From NCBI GenBank assembly GCA_964648295.1, contig CAZYNH010000004.1, positions 1-64,000 of the forward strand: a DNA stretch of 64,000 nt. Direction: 5' to 3'. Under the pieces are notes generated by a model. The model saw only the letters and a program-made list of their open reading frames with translations, did not search any database and had not been told where the DNA came from. Made by a program: the position numbers and the translations under genes. The stretch comes from UBA4055 sp964648295 (GTDB lineage Bacteria > UBA4055). Below, piece by piece: positions 8,089 to 17,357 of this stretch. Each line of letters opens with the position of its first letter. Within the stretch, counting starts at the first letter, position 1.

Positions 8089-10371
8089 TCAGTTTTTGAG
8101 TATTTCTTTTACGTTTTCGACTAAAGACTGTCTTGAAAAAGGTTTCTGTAAATAGATCTTATTTTTATCCAGCAGACTGAAATCCATTATAGTGCTTTCT
8201 GTATAGCCGGACATATATATGACCTTTGCCTCAGGGTACTTTTCGAGCAGCTTCTCACCTATCTCATCACCATTCATATCCGGCATGATAACATCCGTTA
8301 TCAACAGATCAATTTTTTCGGTTTCGTAAAATTTCATAATATCTTCAAAAGATGAGGCGCAAAAAACATTAAATCCTTCCTGCTCAAGCATTTTAGCCAC
8401 TACATCCCTTATTTCTTTCTCATCATCGATCACTACGATTTTTTCACCGTGCGGCTCTACATTCTCATACTGTTTGATCTCTTTCTCTATATATTCTTCA
8501 GCATCTGCTGACGGAAGGTATATTTTGAAACAAGTCCCTCTACCGGGTTCGCTGTAACAGGACACATATCCGTTGCTCTGTTTCACTATCCCGTAAACCG
8601 TTGAAAGACCCAGTCCTGTACCCTTTCCCAAGCCTTTTGTGGTAAAAAACGGCTCAAATATTTTGTCCACTGTTTCTTTTGTCATTCCTGTACCGGTGTC
8701 AGTTACGGCAATCATCGCATAACTTCCGGGTTTAAGTTCAGAGTATTTTTTTATATAATTATCATCTATCTTTACATTCTTAGTCTCTATCGTTATCTTC
8801 CCGCCTTTGGGCATGGCGTCCCTTGCGTTGATCACCAGATTCATTATCACCTGATCCATCTGTCCTTTATCAGCCTTCACCGGACTGATCCGCGGTTCAA
8901 GAACAGCTACCGTGTCAATTCTCTCTCCGACCAGTCTTTTTATCATTTTCTCAAGATCGTTGACTATTGTATTCAGATCTATTATCTGAGGTTTCAGAAC
9001 CTGTTTCCGGCTGAATGCGAGAAGCTGACTTGTCAGTTCGGCTGCCCGCTGCCCGCTTTTTTTTATCTCGATGATATCTTCCGTAAGAGTGTCATCATTC
9101 TTCGATCTTGCAAGTATTAAATCGCAGTTGCAGAGAACCACCATAAGCAGATTGTTAAAATCGTGAGCTATTCCGCCGGCCAAAAGACCAATCGCTTCCA
9201 TTTTCTGAGATTGCCTGAACTGTTCCTCAAGCTCTTTCTGTTCAGTGACATCATGTACTATTCCAAGCATTTTTGCGGTCTTTCCGTACCTGTTCTTCTC
9301 GAATTGTGCTTTTACATGAATTTTCCTTAAAGAACCGTCCTTTCTTTTAATCGAATGAATTTTTTCAAAAGGCTTACACTCGTTTATTGCCCTTGTAAAT
9401 TCGGCGTTGATTTCATCTCTTTCATCTTCCGGAATGAAACTCATATACAACTTATAGTCCGGTTTTGTTGAAGATTGATCTAATCCAAAAATTCTGTATA
9501 CTTCATCAGTCCAGGTAAAATCCATTGTTTTACTGTCAAAGATCCAACTGCCGACATGCACAATTTCCTGTGTTCTTCTAAGCAGAGCTTCATTAGATTT
9601 TAATTTATTTTCAGCTTTGATCTTCATTGTCATATCCAGCCCCACACAGAGTAATCCCGAAATGTCAAAATATTCGTTCTTAATCTGCGACACATGCCAT
9701 TCGACAAATAGACTTCCCCCCTCTTTCTTTGTTATTCTTGTTACACAACTCGAATCGATTTCAGTTGTTAGGCACTTGGTAAAAAAATCGGCGGCTGATT
9801 TTTGATAATTAAGGGACACATAATTTTTTATAAGACTTTTATTCCTTGCTTCTTCCACTCTGTAGCCGGTTATATCTCTGAAAAACTCATTTACATTCAC
9901 AATGTTGAATTTCCCGTCGATCACCATTATAATAGCTTTTGCAGTGTTTATTATGTTATCTGACAGCTGTTTTTGTGAGATCAGATTGTCAAGCGCTTTT
10001 TTTCTTTCGATAGAATGCCTTATAGCTCTTATTAGTGCGTCTTTATCAAATTTCCCTTTAATAAGATAATCCTGAGCCCCAATACTAAGCACTTTCTTTA
10101 TTATCCTTATATCGTCACTTCCTGTTAAGGCAATGACCGGTAAAGTGGGATTCTCGTTAATTATCATCATGGGAGCTTCAGCTCCCACGCACCCGGGCAG
10201 CCCGAGATCGACAAGGGCAATATCATAGCGCATGAACTCAAAATCTTCCAGAGCACTGTCAATATCTTTAAAATGACTTATCTCAGCGTCCGCGTAATCG
10301 AGCATTTCTTCTATCAGTACCGCGTCTCCGTCATTGTCTTCGACAATAGCGATCTTAAGATTTTTATCCAT
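8089..10371 (-). CDS. Hybrid histidine kinase: receiver-PAS-PAS-HisKA-HATPase-receiver
   Basis: I choose ATG 10371 (GGAG eight bases upstream), giving 760 residues; this gives the same 8-base overlap with the preceding gene that the next pair also shows. It is cytoplasmic. Order: receiver 1 (about 5-120, Asp55 in ALVDLGLPG), PAS 1 (140-250), PAS 2 (260-380), HisKA with His403 in AHDFNNLL, HATPase_c (about 500-622; DTGTG, GTGLGL) and a C-terminal receiver 2 (about 642-758; Asp693 in LITDVIMPD, Lys in LQKPF). All phosphotransfer residues are present. It is the last gene of the 12-gene minus-strand operon and the only one able to carry out an internal His-to-Asp relay, so it may be a collecting point. 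It carries no output domain. Confidence 0.9.
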   Translation of the reverse strand: MDKNLKIAIVEDNDGDAVLIEEMLDYADAEISHFKDIDSALEDFEFMRYDIALVDLGLPGCVGAEAPMMIINENPTLPVIALTGSDDIRIIKKVLSIGAQDYLIKGKFDKDALIRAIRHSIERKKALDNLISQKQLSDNIINTAKAIIMVIDGKFNIVNVNEFFRDITGYRVEEARNKSLIKNYVSLNYQKSAADFFTKCLTTEIDSSCVTRITKKEGGSLFVEWHVSQIKNEYFDISGLLCVGLDMTMKIKAENKLKSNEALLRRTQEIVHVGSWIFDSKTMDFTWTDEVYRIFGLDQSSTKPDYKLYMSFIPEDERDEINAEFTRAINECKPFEKIHSIKRKDGSLRKIHVKAQFEKNRYGKTAKMLGIVHDVTEQKELEEQFRQSQKMEAIGLLAGGIAHDFNNLLMVVLCNCDLILARSKNDDTLTEDIIEIKKSGQRAAELTSQLLAFSRKQVLKPQIIDLNTIVNDLEKMIKRLVGERIDTVAVLEPRISPVKADKGQMDQVIMNLVINARDAMPKGGKITIETKNVKIDDNYIKKYSELKPGSYAMIAVTDTGTGMTKETVDKIFEPFFTTKGLGKGTGLGLSTVYGIVKQSNGYVSCYSEPGRGTCFKIYLPSADAEEYIEKEIKQYENVEPHGEKIVVIDDEKEIRDVVAKMLEQEGFNVFCASSFEDIMKFYETEKIDLLITDVIMPDMNGDEIGEKLLEKYPEAKVIYMSGYTESTIMDFSLLDKNKIYLQKPFSRQSLVENVKEILKN

Positions 10372-10795
10372 TTTTACATCTCCGTTCATCATTTTTTTTC
10401 ATAAATTCGTCGATACTCTTAAAAACATCGAAAAAATCGCCGAGATCCATAGGTTTTGTAATATATTCGCTTGCCTTGTACCTGTAACAGCTGTTGATAT
10501 CGCTCTCGCTGTTCGAAGTGGAAAAAACTATTACGGGTAATGATTCCGTCTTGGGTTCATTTTTTAGAATCTGAAGAATCTCAAGCCCGGTCATGCCAGG
10601 CAGGTTCAGATCCAGAAGTATCACATCCGGTCTCGGGTTCTTTTCCTCATACAGATATTCGAGAGCCTGATCGCCGTTGTATAGGTGGACAATACGGGAT
10701 TCAGAACCGTTATGAGCAAGAGCTTCCCGCGCCAGCACGGCATCACCCTCGTTATCCTCCACGAGCAGGATCAGATATTTTTTGGTTCTACACAT
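10364..10795 (-). CDS. Stand-alone Rcp1-like receiver
   Basis: From ATG 10795 (AGGTGG seven bases upstream) the protein has 143 residues; a second ATG at 10801 lies too close to the SD. It is a single response-regulator receiver: acidic residues in LLVEDNEGD, phosphoacceptor Asp62 in ILLDLNLPG, FSTSNSESD for the Thr/Ser switch region, and Lys in ITKPMDL. The wording of these motifs matches Rcp1-type receivers, which partner phytochrome-like kinases. There is no effector domain. It overlaps both neighbours by 8 bases, so translation is coupled with the upstream membrane kinase and the downstream hybrid kinase. Confidence 0.9.
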   Translation of the reverse strand: MCRTKKYLILLVEDNEGDAVLAREALAHNGSESRIVHLYNGDQALEYLYEEKNPRPDVILLDLNLPGMTGLEILQILKNEPKTESLPVIVFSTSNSESDINSCYRYKASEYITKPMDLGDFFDVFKSIDEFMKKNDERRCKNG

Positions 10796-12398
10796 TTTCA
10801 TCCCACCTATTGAGCGTAAAAATGAACCTTGTGCTTTTTCCTTTTTCGGACTCGGCCCGGATCATTCCGCCGTGCCTTTCAATTATCTTTTTTACGATCG
10901 CAAGGCCTATACCCGTTCCCGGGTATTTGTCCTGCGAATGAAGCCTGTGAAATATTCGGAAAATATTTCCTGTATGTCTCAAGTCCATCCCGATTCCGTT
11001 ATCTTCAACGGTTATTCTGACTTTTCCCTGAATTTCCGCCTCCTCAGCTTTTATATGAATTTCAGGAACTAATTCGGTCTTTCTAAATTTTATCGCATTT
11101 CCTAAAAGATTCTGAAACACGGAAATGATCTGCGATCTGTCACCGAGAACAACGGGAAGGCTGTCATAGCTGATCATCGCCCCGGTTTCGACAACAGACG
11201 ATGATAGGTTTTTTAAAGCTTCCTTTACCGCTTCGTTCAGATCCACATTACCGAAAGGATCGCGCTGCGTGGTCACCCTCGAATAAGCCAGCAAACCCTG
11301 TATCTGGGCCTGCATTCTCTTGGCTCCGTCAACAGAATAGTTTATGTATGTTTTAGCCTCATCATTCAAAACAGATCCATATTTTTTAATAAGAAGGTCG
11401 CTGAATCCCGACACCATTCTCAAAGGCTCCTGAAGATCGTGCGAGACTGTATAGGCGAAGTCTTGAAGCTCCCTGTTGGAATTTTCGAGCTTTTTTTCGT
11501 ACTCCTTAATTTCTGTTATATCTACAATCGCGCCTATCAGGCCCGTAATATTTTCCAGATGGTCAACAAGAGCGGCTTTGTGAAATACTACATTCCTGAT
11601 TCCTCCGGACTTATTAGCAAACTTCCACTCGTAGATCTGCGTTCCGCCTTTTTCAAAAAGTTCTTTGTCCATTTCATCGTATTTGAGAGCGATCTCTTCA
11701 GGGGCTATATCGTAAACGGTTTTTCCTATGATCTGATCTTCTTTCATTCCCAGCATTCTTGCGAATTCGCTGTTACAGCCCAGATACATTCCTTTTGAAT
11801 CTTTATAGAATATCGGAAGGGGTGCGTTGTTCAAAAGCGTTCTGAACAGCTCTCTGCTTTCCTCAAGCTTTATCCTGGCATCAACAAGTTCCGTTACATC
11901 TCTGAATACCCCGTAGCTGGAAACGAATTTACCGTCATCGTCGTAATTCGGACTTACTGTAACTTCAATAATTTTGGTATTTCCTTTGTTCGTTACTATC
12001 TTAAGTTCATATTTTTCAGAAAAACCTTTTTTTCGATTTTCAGTACCTTTTTTGATCTTTTGCATTTCTTCCGAGTTGAGGAATTCGGATAAATTTTTCC
12101 CTATCAGATTTCTGCTTTCGCATTCGAATATGATCTCGGCCGCATTGTTCGCATATAAGAAAAATTCGTTCTCGTCTACAATGCCTATACCGTCTCCTAC
12201 GGTTTCAACGAGCTTGTGATATTTTCTCTCTTTTTCGATCAGCTCTTTTTCTGCCGATATTCTTCTTTCAAGCTCCACCCTGTATGCCTTATTTTTCCTG
12301 ATCAGATCCCTTCTGACGGACAGAAGCCAGATAAGAGACAGTACAAGTATAAGTGAAAGAAACATTTCTAAAAAAATGTGATCAGGGAAAATCGTCAT
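10788..12398 (-). CDS. Membrane-anchored PAS-PAS histidine kinase
   Basis: The protein has 536 residues. A single N-terminal membrane helix (about 9-28) has almost nothing outside the membrane, so sensing is probably by the two PAS domains (58-170 and 180-297). HisKA follows with His320 in VSHDLQEPLR, then HATPase_c with NLLGNAIKF, DNGIG and GTGIGL motifs. The H-box is of the phytochrome-related type that pairs with Rcp1-like receivers, one of which is encoded directly downstream with an 8-base overlap. The start overlaps the previous gene by four bases (ATGA). The first PAS is the same subtype as a PAS in the kinase at 21257-23833. Confidence 0.9.
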   Translation of the reverse strand: MTIFPDHIFLEMFLSLILVLSLIWLLSVRRDLIRKNKAYRVELERRISAEKELIEKERKYHKLVETVGDGIGIVDENEFFLYANNAAEIIFECESRNLIGKNLSEFLNSEEMQKIKKGTENRKKGFSEKYELKIVTNKGNTKIIEVTVSPNYDDDGKFVSSYGVFRDVTELVDARIKLEESRELFRTLLNNAPLPIFYKDSKGMYLGCNSEFARMLGMKEDQIIGKTVYDIAPEEIALKYDEMDKELFEKGGTQIYEWKFANKSGGIRNVVFHKAALVDHLENITGLIGAIVDITEIKEYEKKLENSNRELQDFAYTVSHDLQEPLRMVSGFSDLLIKKYGSVLNDEAKTYINYSVDGAKRMQAQIQGLLAYSRVTTQRDPFGNVDLNEAVKEALKNLSSSVVETGAMISYDSLPVVLGDRSQIISVFQNLLGNAIKFRKTELVPEIHIKAEEAEIQGKVRITVEDNGIGMDLRHTGNIFRIFHRLHSQDKYPGTGIGLAIVKKIIERHGGMIRAESEKGKSTRFIFTLNRWDENV

Positions 12399-13900
12399 AT
12401 ATTTTTATCCTTCGCCGAATTTGGAATGCTGAATTTTAAAACAGCGCCTTTATTTTTGCCGTCCGATTCTGCCCATATCCTTCCGCCCTGTCTTTCGATT
12501 ATTCTTTTACAAAGAGCGAGACCGATCCCGTCCCCGGGTTTATCAGCGGCTTCCGAGAGCCTTTTGAATATAACGAATACCTTTTCAATATCCTCCTCTT
12601 TGATCCCGATACCGTTATCCTTTACATATATTATCACTTCATCACCCTGCGAATTTTTCAAGTCCGATCCTATCTCAATTAAACATTTTTCATCTTCTTT
12701 CCTGAATTTTATCGCGTTCCCTATCAGGTTTTGAAAAACATGCGTGATCTGATCCGGTTCTACCATTACATCAGGAAGGTCTTTGTATCTGATCTCAGTC
12801 CCTGTTTCCTGAATTGTCAAGTTGAGATTATAAACAGCATTCTTCAGAGGTATAGACAGATTGATCAGAGTCTTTTCTTTCTTTCTCGAACCGATCCTTG
12901 AGTATTCGAGAAGTCCTCTGACGAGATTCTGCATCCTTCTCGTGTTGGTTACAATATAATCAAGGTAACCCTTAGCTTCATCATTCAGCCTATGGGTATG
13001 TTTAAGTTCGAGAAGCTGCGAAAAACTCGATATGATCCTTAACGGTTCCTGAAGGTCATGCGATGCAATAAAAGCGAACTGCTCAAGCTCTTTGTTGGAT
13101 GCCTCAAGTGCTTCCTTTTCCTTTATAAGTTCCTTCAGGAGCTGTTTTTTATCGGTTATGTCCTGCGACAGCTTTAAAAAATTCGTTATGTTTCCTTTAT
13201 CGTCAAATATCGGTCCGACTGTTGCTCCTTCCCAGTAAAGTTCTCCGCTTTTCTTTCTGTTCCTGAACTCCCCTTTCCATATATTTCCGGATTTTATTAC
13301 ATCCCACAATTCTTTATACTCATTTTCGCTCATTTCTCCGGACTTCAGAATTTTGGGATTTTTGTAAATAACCTCTTTAAAAGTATAACCTGTAACCTGA
13401 GTAAAGCGCGGATTCACATATTCGACATTTCCATTTGTATCGGTCATTAAGATAATGGACGGGCTCTGGTTGACCGCGGCAGTCAGTTTTAAAAGTTCCG
13501 AATGTTCTTTCGACGCTTTTTTTCTATTCTCGTATTCTTTGATCTCTCTTTCTATCGTCGGCACAAGTTTCCTCAGCTTGTCTTTCATTATGAAATCATT
13601 TGCGTCGTTGCGCATGAGATCAACGGCTTTTTCTTCTCCTATAGTGCCTGAAACAAGTATAAAAGGTATCTCAGTATCTTTTTCCCGTAAAATCAAGAGA
13701 GCTTCCTCTCCGTTAATGTCGGGCAGATTAAAATCTGAAAGGACTATATCGGGTTGTTTTTCATTCAAAAATTTCCTGAATTCTTCTTTATTCTTACAAA
13801 TAGAGATTTCTTTTTCAGTCTTGAGCTTTTTTAACTCATACAGCACAAGATCAAGGTCGCTCTCGTTGTCTTCAAGTATTAGTATGCGTATCTTATCCAT
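12395..13900 (-). CDS. Receiver-PAS-histidine kinase
   Basis: The protein has 501 residues and no membrane helix. It has an intact receiver (3-120; acidic pair at 10-11, Asp56 in VLSDFNLPD, Lys in IMKDK), a PAS domain (about 135-252), a coiled segment, HisKA with His281 in ASHDLQEPLR and HATPase_c with NLIGNAIKF, DNGIG and GDGIGL. A receiver in front of a PAS kinase suits phosphorylation-controlled kinase activity, so another kinase of the cluster may act on it. It starts eight bases after the preceding receiver gene and overlaps the next by four bases. Confidence 0.9.
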   Translation of the reverse strand: MDKIRILILEDNESDLDLVLYELKKLKTEKEISICKNKEEFRKFLNEKQPDIVLSDFNLPDINGEEALLILREKDTEIPFILVSGTIGEEKAVDLMRNDANDFIMKDKLRKLVPTIEREIKEYENRKKASKEHSELLKLTAAVNQSPSIILMTDTNGNVEYVNPRFTQVTGYTFKEVIYKNPKILKSGEMSENEYKELWDVIKSGNIWKGEFRNRKKSGELYWEGATVGPIFDDKGNITNFLKLSQDITDKKQLLKELIKEKEALEASNKELEQFAFIASHDLQEPLRIISSFSQLLELKHTHRLNDEAKGYLDYIVTNTRRMQNLVRGLLEYSRIGSRKKEKTLINLSIPLKNAVYNLNLTIQETGTEIRYKDLPDVMVEPDQITHVFQNLIGNAIKFRKEDEKCLIEIGSDLKNSQGDEVIIYVKDNGIGIKEEDIEKVFVIFKRLSEAADKPGDGIGLALCKRIIERQGGRIWAESDGKNKGAVLKFSIPNSAKDKNI

Positions 13901-13908
13901 GAAATTCC

Positions 13909-14358
13909 TTATTTCTGCACAGTTTTGTTCAGAACCATCCAGTAATAGCCGATTTCTTTTATCGAATTACTGAACTTGCTAAAATCAATAGGCTTGACAA
14001 TGTAGCTGTTCACTCCGAGTTCATAAGCACTAACGATATCTTTTTCCTCATTCGATGAAGTAAGCACGACCACAGGGATTTTTTTCGTCCGTTCATCTTT
14101 CCTGACGGCTCTTAAAACCTCTATCCCGTCAACTTTCGGCATTTTCAGATCAAGCAGGATGACTTTCGGCGGGCATTCGATATCCCTGCCTTCATATCTG
14201 CCTGTTCCAAAAATGAACTCCAAAGCTTCCTCGCCGTCTTTTACCCTTAAAAGGTCATTGGCGAGTTTATGTTTCTTCAGCTCTCTTATAGCCAGTTCGG
14301 CCTCGTCATCATTATCCTCGACCATCAGTACCATCACCTGCTTATACCCGTTCTTCAA
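13909..14358 (-). CDS. Stand-alone Rcp1-like receiver
   Basis: The protein is a single receiver of 149 residues. Motifs are LMVEDNDDEA, phosphoacceptor Asp70 in ILLDLKMPK, LTSSNEEKD and IVKPIDF, and the C-terminal helix ends in IGYYWM, as in Rcp1-type receivers (...FW). No effector domain is fused. It overlaps the double-binding-domain kinase upstream by four bases (ATGA), which makes that kinase its most likely donor, and lies eight bases ahead of the receiver-PAS kinase. Confidence 0.9.
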   Translation of the reverse strand: MKNGYKQVMVLMVEDNDDEAELAIRELKKHKLANDLLRVKDGEEALEFIFGTGRYEGRDIECPPKVILLDLKMPKVDGIEVLRAVRKDERTKKIPVVVLTSSNEEKDIVSAYELGVNSYIVKPIDFSKFSNSIKEIGYYWMVLNKTVQK

Positions 14359-17345
14359 CTTTCACCTCCGTTTTTTTCCTCAAATGGAATTTTTATATAG
14401 AAAGTTGCCCCGTTACCGTTCTTACTTTCTGCGTCCAAGCTCCACCCGTGCTTTGCGGCCACTTTTGCCACTATTGACATTCCGACGCCCGTTCCGGGAA
14501 ATTCCTCCGCGGTGTGGAGCCGTTGGAAAACTTCGAATATCTTGTGCTTATATTTCTCATCGAAACCGGCCCCGTTATCTTTTATCGATATAATATGAAA
14601 TTTTCCGTCATTTTCATAATTAATTCTGATCCCGGCAACATCTTTTTTATTCGTAAATTTAACGGCATTTCCGATGATATTCTGGAACATCTGCATTACA
14701 AGCGTACGATCTGCCTGGATATCAGGGATTTTTTCATTAACCGAAAAATCGAATTTCCTGTCCTTTTCTCCGTCCGTTACCTCCTCAAATATCTTTTTAA
14801 GAAGACTGACCGTATTGATCTTCTGCGGTTTTATAGTGCTTCTCCCCACTCTCGAATACTCGAGCAGGTCGTCAATAAGCCTCTGCATTTTAGATGTATT
14901 ATCCACTATCTTCTGCATATATCTCTTGCCCTCGTCGTCAAGGTCTTTGCAGTAATCATCTTTAAGAATATTAGCGAAACCGAGAATTGCCCGTAAAGGC
15001 GCTCTTAGGTCGTGAGATACAGAGTAGCTGAAGGCCTCAAGTTCTTTGTTCGCGGCGGTCAGCTTGGCATTGATTTTCTCAAGTTCGCTTCTCGCTTCAT
15101 TAACATCTTCGAGTAGTATAACCAGAGATTCCTGAGCTGAAGTAAGTTCCCTGTTCTGCTTTTCGAGCCTTGCTGTCCTTTCCCTGACTTTTTCTTCCAG
15201 TTCGGCATTAAGCTTTTTTAATTCTTCCTGCGCATTTTTTCTCTCTTTAATTTCACTATTTACATCTTTAAGGATATTGAGCATTGCTGCTTTATTTTTT
15301 TCAAGTTCTTTAAGATAAGCATCAATCCTTAATTCATCTTTCTTCCTTTCTGAAATATCTGAAAAAATTGTGATAGTTCTTTCATCTCCGTTAGAGTCCA
15401 GATAAATATTTGATGTGAGCATGAGCGGGATTTTACCTCCGCTTTTTCCTAATGCGTTTATTTCACCTCTAAAAGATCCTTTTTTACTTCTGATCTCGAG
15501 TGATTCAATGAAAGCAGGGTCTTTTATGTCAAACAGCTTGTCTCTTCCAAGTTCAGTAATCTCCTTCTCAGACCTTCCGAGAATCCTGCAGGCTTCAGGA
15601 TTCGCACTCAGGATCGTCCCGTCAGGCCTGGTCATAAATATACCTTCGCTTGCCGAATCGAACACCTGACGGTATTTTTCCTCGCTTTCCTTTAGAAGAA
15701 TATTCTTCTGTTTGAGTTCTGTTTCGTTTAAGATCAACAGCTCTTCGGCTATTCTCCTTGTCTCGATCTCCTCTCTCAGTTCTTTTGTTTTCTTAGTGAC
15801 CTGATCATTTAATGACCTGTTCCAGAAAACGAAAATAGCAATAACAACAATTGCCGGTATCAAAAAGAAAAGTAAATACTTTATGATCTCCTTTAGGCTC
15901 AAAGGTTTTTCAGGTCCGTAGGTTCCGAACCATTTTATATGTATATTCCTTATTTCTCCGGATGTTTTAAGATTGTTGATGGCGTTGTTTATATTGCTTA
16001 AGAGCACACTATTGCCCTTTTTCACGGCATAGCAGAATTCAGCGCTGTGTATATTTTCCCCGCCGTAAACAATACCGGGAAGTTCCTTTTTATTGATTAC
16101 ATACATAGCAGTTAGGTACGAAAGCAGGGCATACTCAGCATCACCGGATATAAGCATCATAAGAGCTTCTTCATGCGAACCGGCAATTTTCAGATTTTCA
16201 CCTAACCCTGCAAGAACAGCCTTTTCGTGCATAATGTCGCTGTTTTCAACGGCGGTATATTTATCTTTCAGATCATTTATTGAACGGGGTATCGTCGTTC
16301 CTTTTTTAGCGAAGATCTTGTATGAAGAAACTGCGAAAGGAACGGAAAAATCCATGTATTCCGCTCTTATATCTGAGTATAAGATCCCATGTATCGCGTC
16401 ATATTCACCCCGTCTGAAATTTTCCATCAGTCCTGACCACTTTTCGAGCCTGAGATCAAGAAGCAATCCAAGCTCTTTTGCCATAGCCCGCGATATATCA
16501 ACATCAGGACCGGAGGCATTTCCTTTTTCATCAATAAAACTGTACGGATGGTAATTGGAGTCACCGGCAATGATTATCGTCTGTTTTCCGATCTCGAATG
16601 AAGGAGTGAACCATTTTTCATGGAGTTTATCGTATGTGCCGTTTAAAATAACAATCGAAAGTCCTTCATTTATTTCTTCGAGAAGTCGTTTATCACCTTT
16701 TCTTACAGCAAAGCAGAATTTCTGTTGGAAGTCGTCTATACTTATATCTAGCGGTTCAATATTTTTGATGCCCAGATCATTTATCATACTCAAGCCCATT
16801 ACTTTCTGGGTAACGACTATATCGCATCCGCCTTCGGAAAGTAAACGGAAGGCATCTTCAAATTTTGAAACTGTGATAATACTGTCGGACAGCTTTACCC
16901 TTCGCGCAAACTCCTCGGCATTATCGCCTTTCATCACGGCGAGGACAGCTTTTTTTAAGCCATCTCTATTTTTGAACCCGGTCCCGTCACTCCTCGCAAA
17001 GACAGCTCCGTGATAGATCATATAAGGAAATGTAAAATCGTAAAAAGGTTCTCTTTCCGGTGTTCTGCCGACGAGAGGGAGCACATCAAGTTTACCGTCA
17101 GCAAGCTCCTGTTTAATAATATTCCACTCGTCCACTTTAAAAGTAATTTCATGCTTCGCAGCTTCGCAGGTCGCCTTAAGCAGTTCAACAGAAAACCCGC
17201 CGGCCGTTCCGTCCGGATTTATTATACAAAAAGGCGGATAGTCATACTCGGAAGCTGATCTTAAAATCTCTGATCCCGCTTTCTGACCGAACAGTGCCGA
17301 GATCAGCACGATTAGGTATAAAAAAGATCCGTATTTCCTGCGCAT
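14355..17345 (-). CDS. Periplasmic double SBP_bac_3 sensor histidine kinase (EvgS/BvgS-like input)
   Basis: The protein has 996 residues. A signal peptide (1-24) precedes two tandem periplasmic solute-binding domains of the amino-acid type (about 27-248 and 255-475). Each carries the YPPF/YHPYSF entry, the GRTPERE or YSDIRAEY segment and a terminal KWF. A membrane helix (486-507) leads to a PAS domain (553-668), a long coiled coil (about 670-765), HisKA with His778 in SVSHDLRAPLR and HATPase_c (about 885-990; IIGNAVKF, DNGAG, GTGVGM). The input layout resembles BvgS/EvgS, but there is no receiver or HPt domain; an Rcp1-like receiver follows with a four-base overlap. The ligand is probably an amino acid or similar small polar compound. 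Confidence 0.92.
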   Translation of the reverse strand: MRRKYGSFLYLIVLISALFGQKAGSEILRSASEYDYPPFCIINPDGTAGGFSVELLKATCEAAKHEITFKVDEWNIIKQELADGKLDVLPLVGRTPEREPFYDFTFPYMIYHGAVFARSDGTGFKNRDGLKKAVLAVMKGDNAEEFARRVKLSDSIITVSKFEDAFRLLSEGGCDIVVTQKVMGLSMINDLGIKNIEPLDISIDDFQQKFCFAVRKGDKRLLEEINEGLSIVILNGTYDKLHEKWFTPSFEIGKQTIIIAGDSNYHPYSFIDEKGNASGPDVDISRAMAKELGLLLDLRLEKWSGLMENFRRGEYDAIHGILYSDIRAEYMDFSVPFAVSSYKIFAKKGTTIPRSINDLKDKYTAVENSDIMHEKAVLAGLGENLKIAGSHEEALMMLISGDAEYALLSYLTAMYVINKKELPGIVYGGENIHSAEFCYAVKKGNSVLLSNINNAINNLKTSGEIRNIHIKWFGTYGPEKPLSLKEIIKYLLFFLIPAIVVIAIFVFWNRSLNDQVTKKTKELREEIETRRIAEELLILNETELKQKNILLKESEEKYRQVFDSASEGIFMTRPDGTILSANPEACRILGRSEKEITELGRDKLFDIKDPAFIESLEIRSKKGSFRGEINALGKSGGKIPLMLTSNIYLDSNGDERTITIFSDISERKKDELRIDAYLKELEKNKAAMLNILKDVNSEIKERKNAQEELKKLNAELEEKVRERTARLEKQNRELTSAQESLVILLEDVNEARSELEKINAKLTAANKELEAFSYSVSHDLRAPLRAILGFANILKDDYCKDLDDEGKRYMQKIVDNTSKMQRLIDDLLEYSRVGRSTIKPQKINTVSLLKKIFEEVTDGEKDRKFDFSVNEKIPDIQADRTLVMQMFQNIIGNAVKFTNKKDVAGIRINYENDGKFHIISIKDNGAGFDEKYKHKIFEVFQRLHTAEEFPGTGVGMSIVAKVAAKHGWSLDAESKNGNGATFYIKIPFEEKNGGES

Positions 17346-17357
17346 CAGCGCACCTCT

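Noticed and set aside
10540..11072. Plus-strand open frames opposite the receiver and membrane kinase genes
   Set aside because: They are antisense to conserved domains, have no SD and no recognisable domain.
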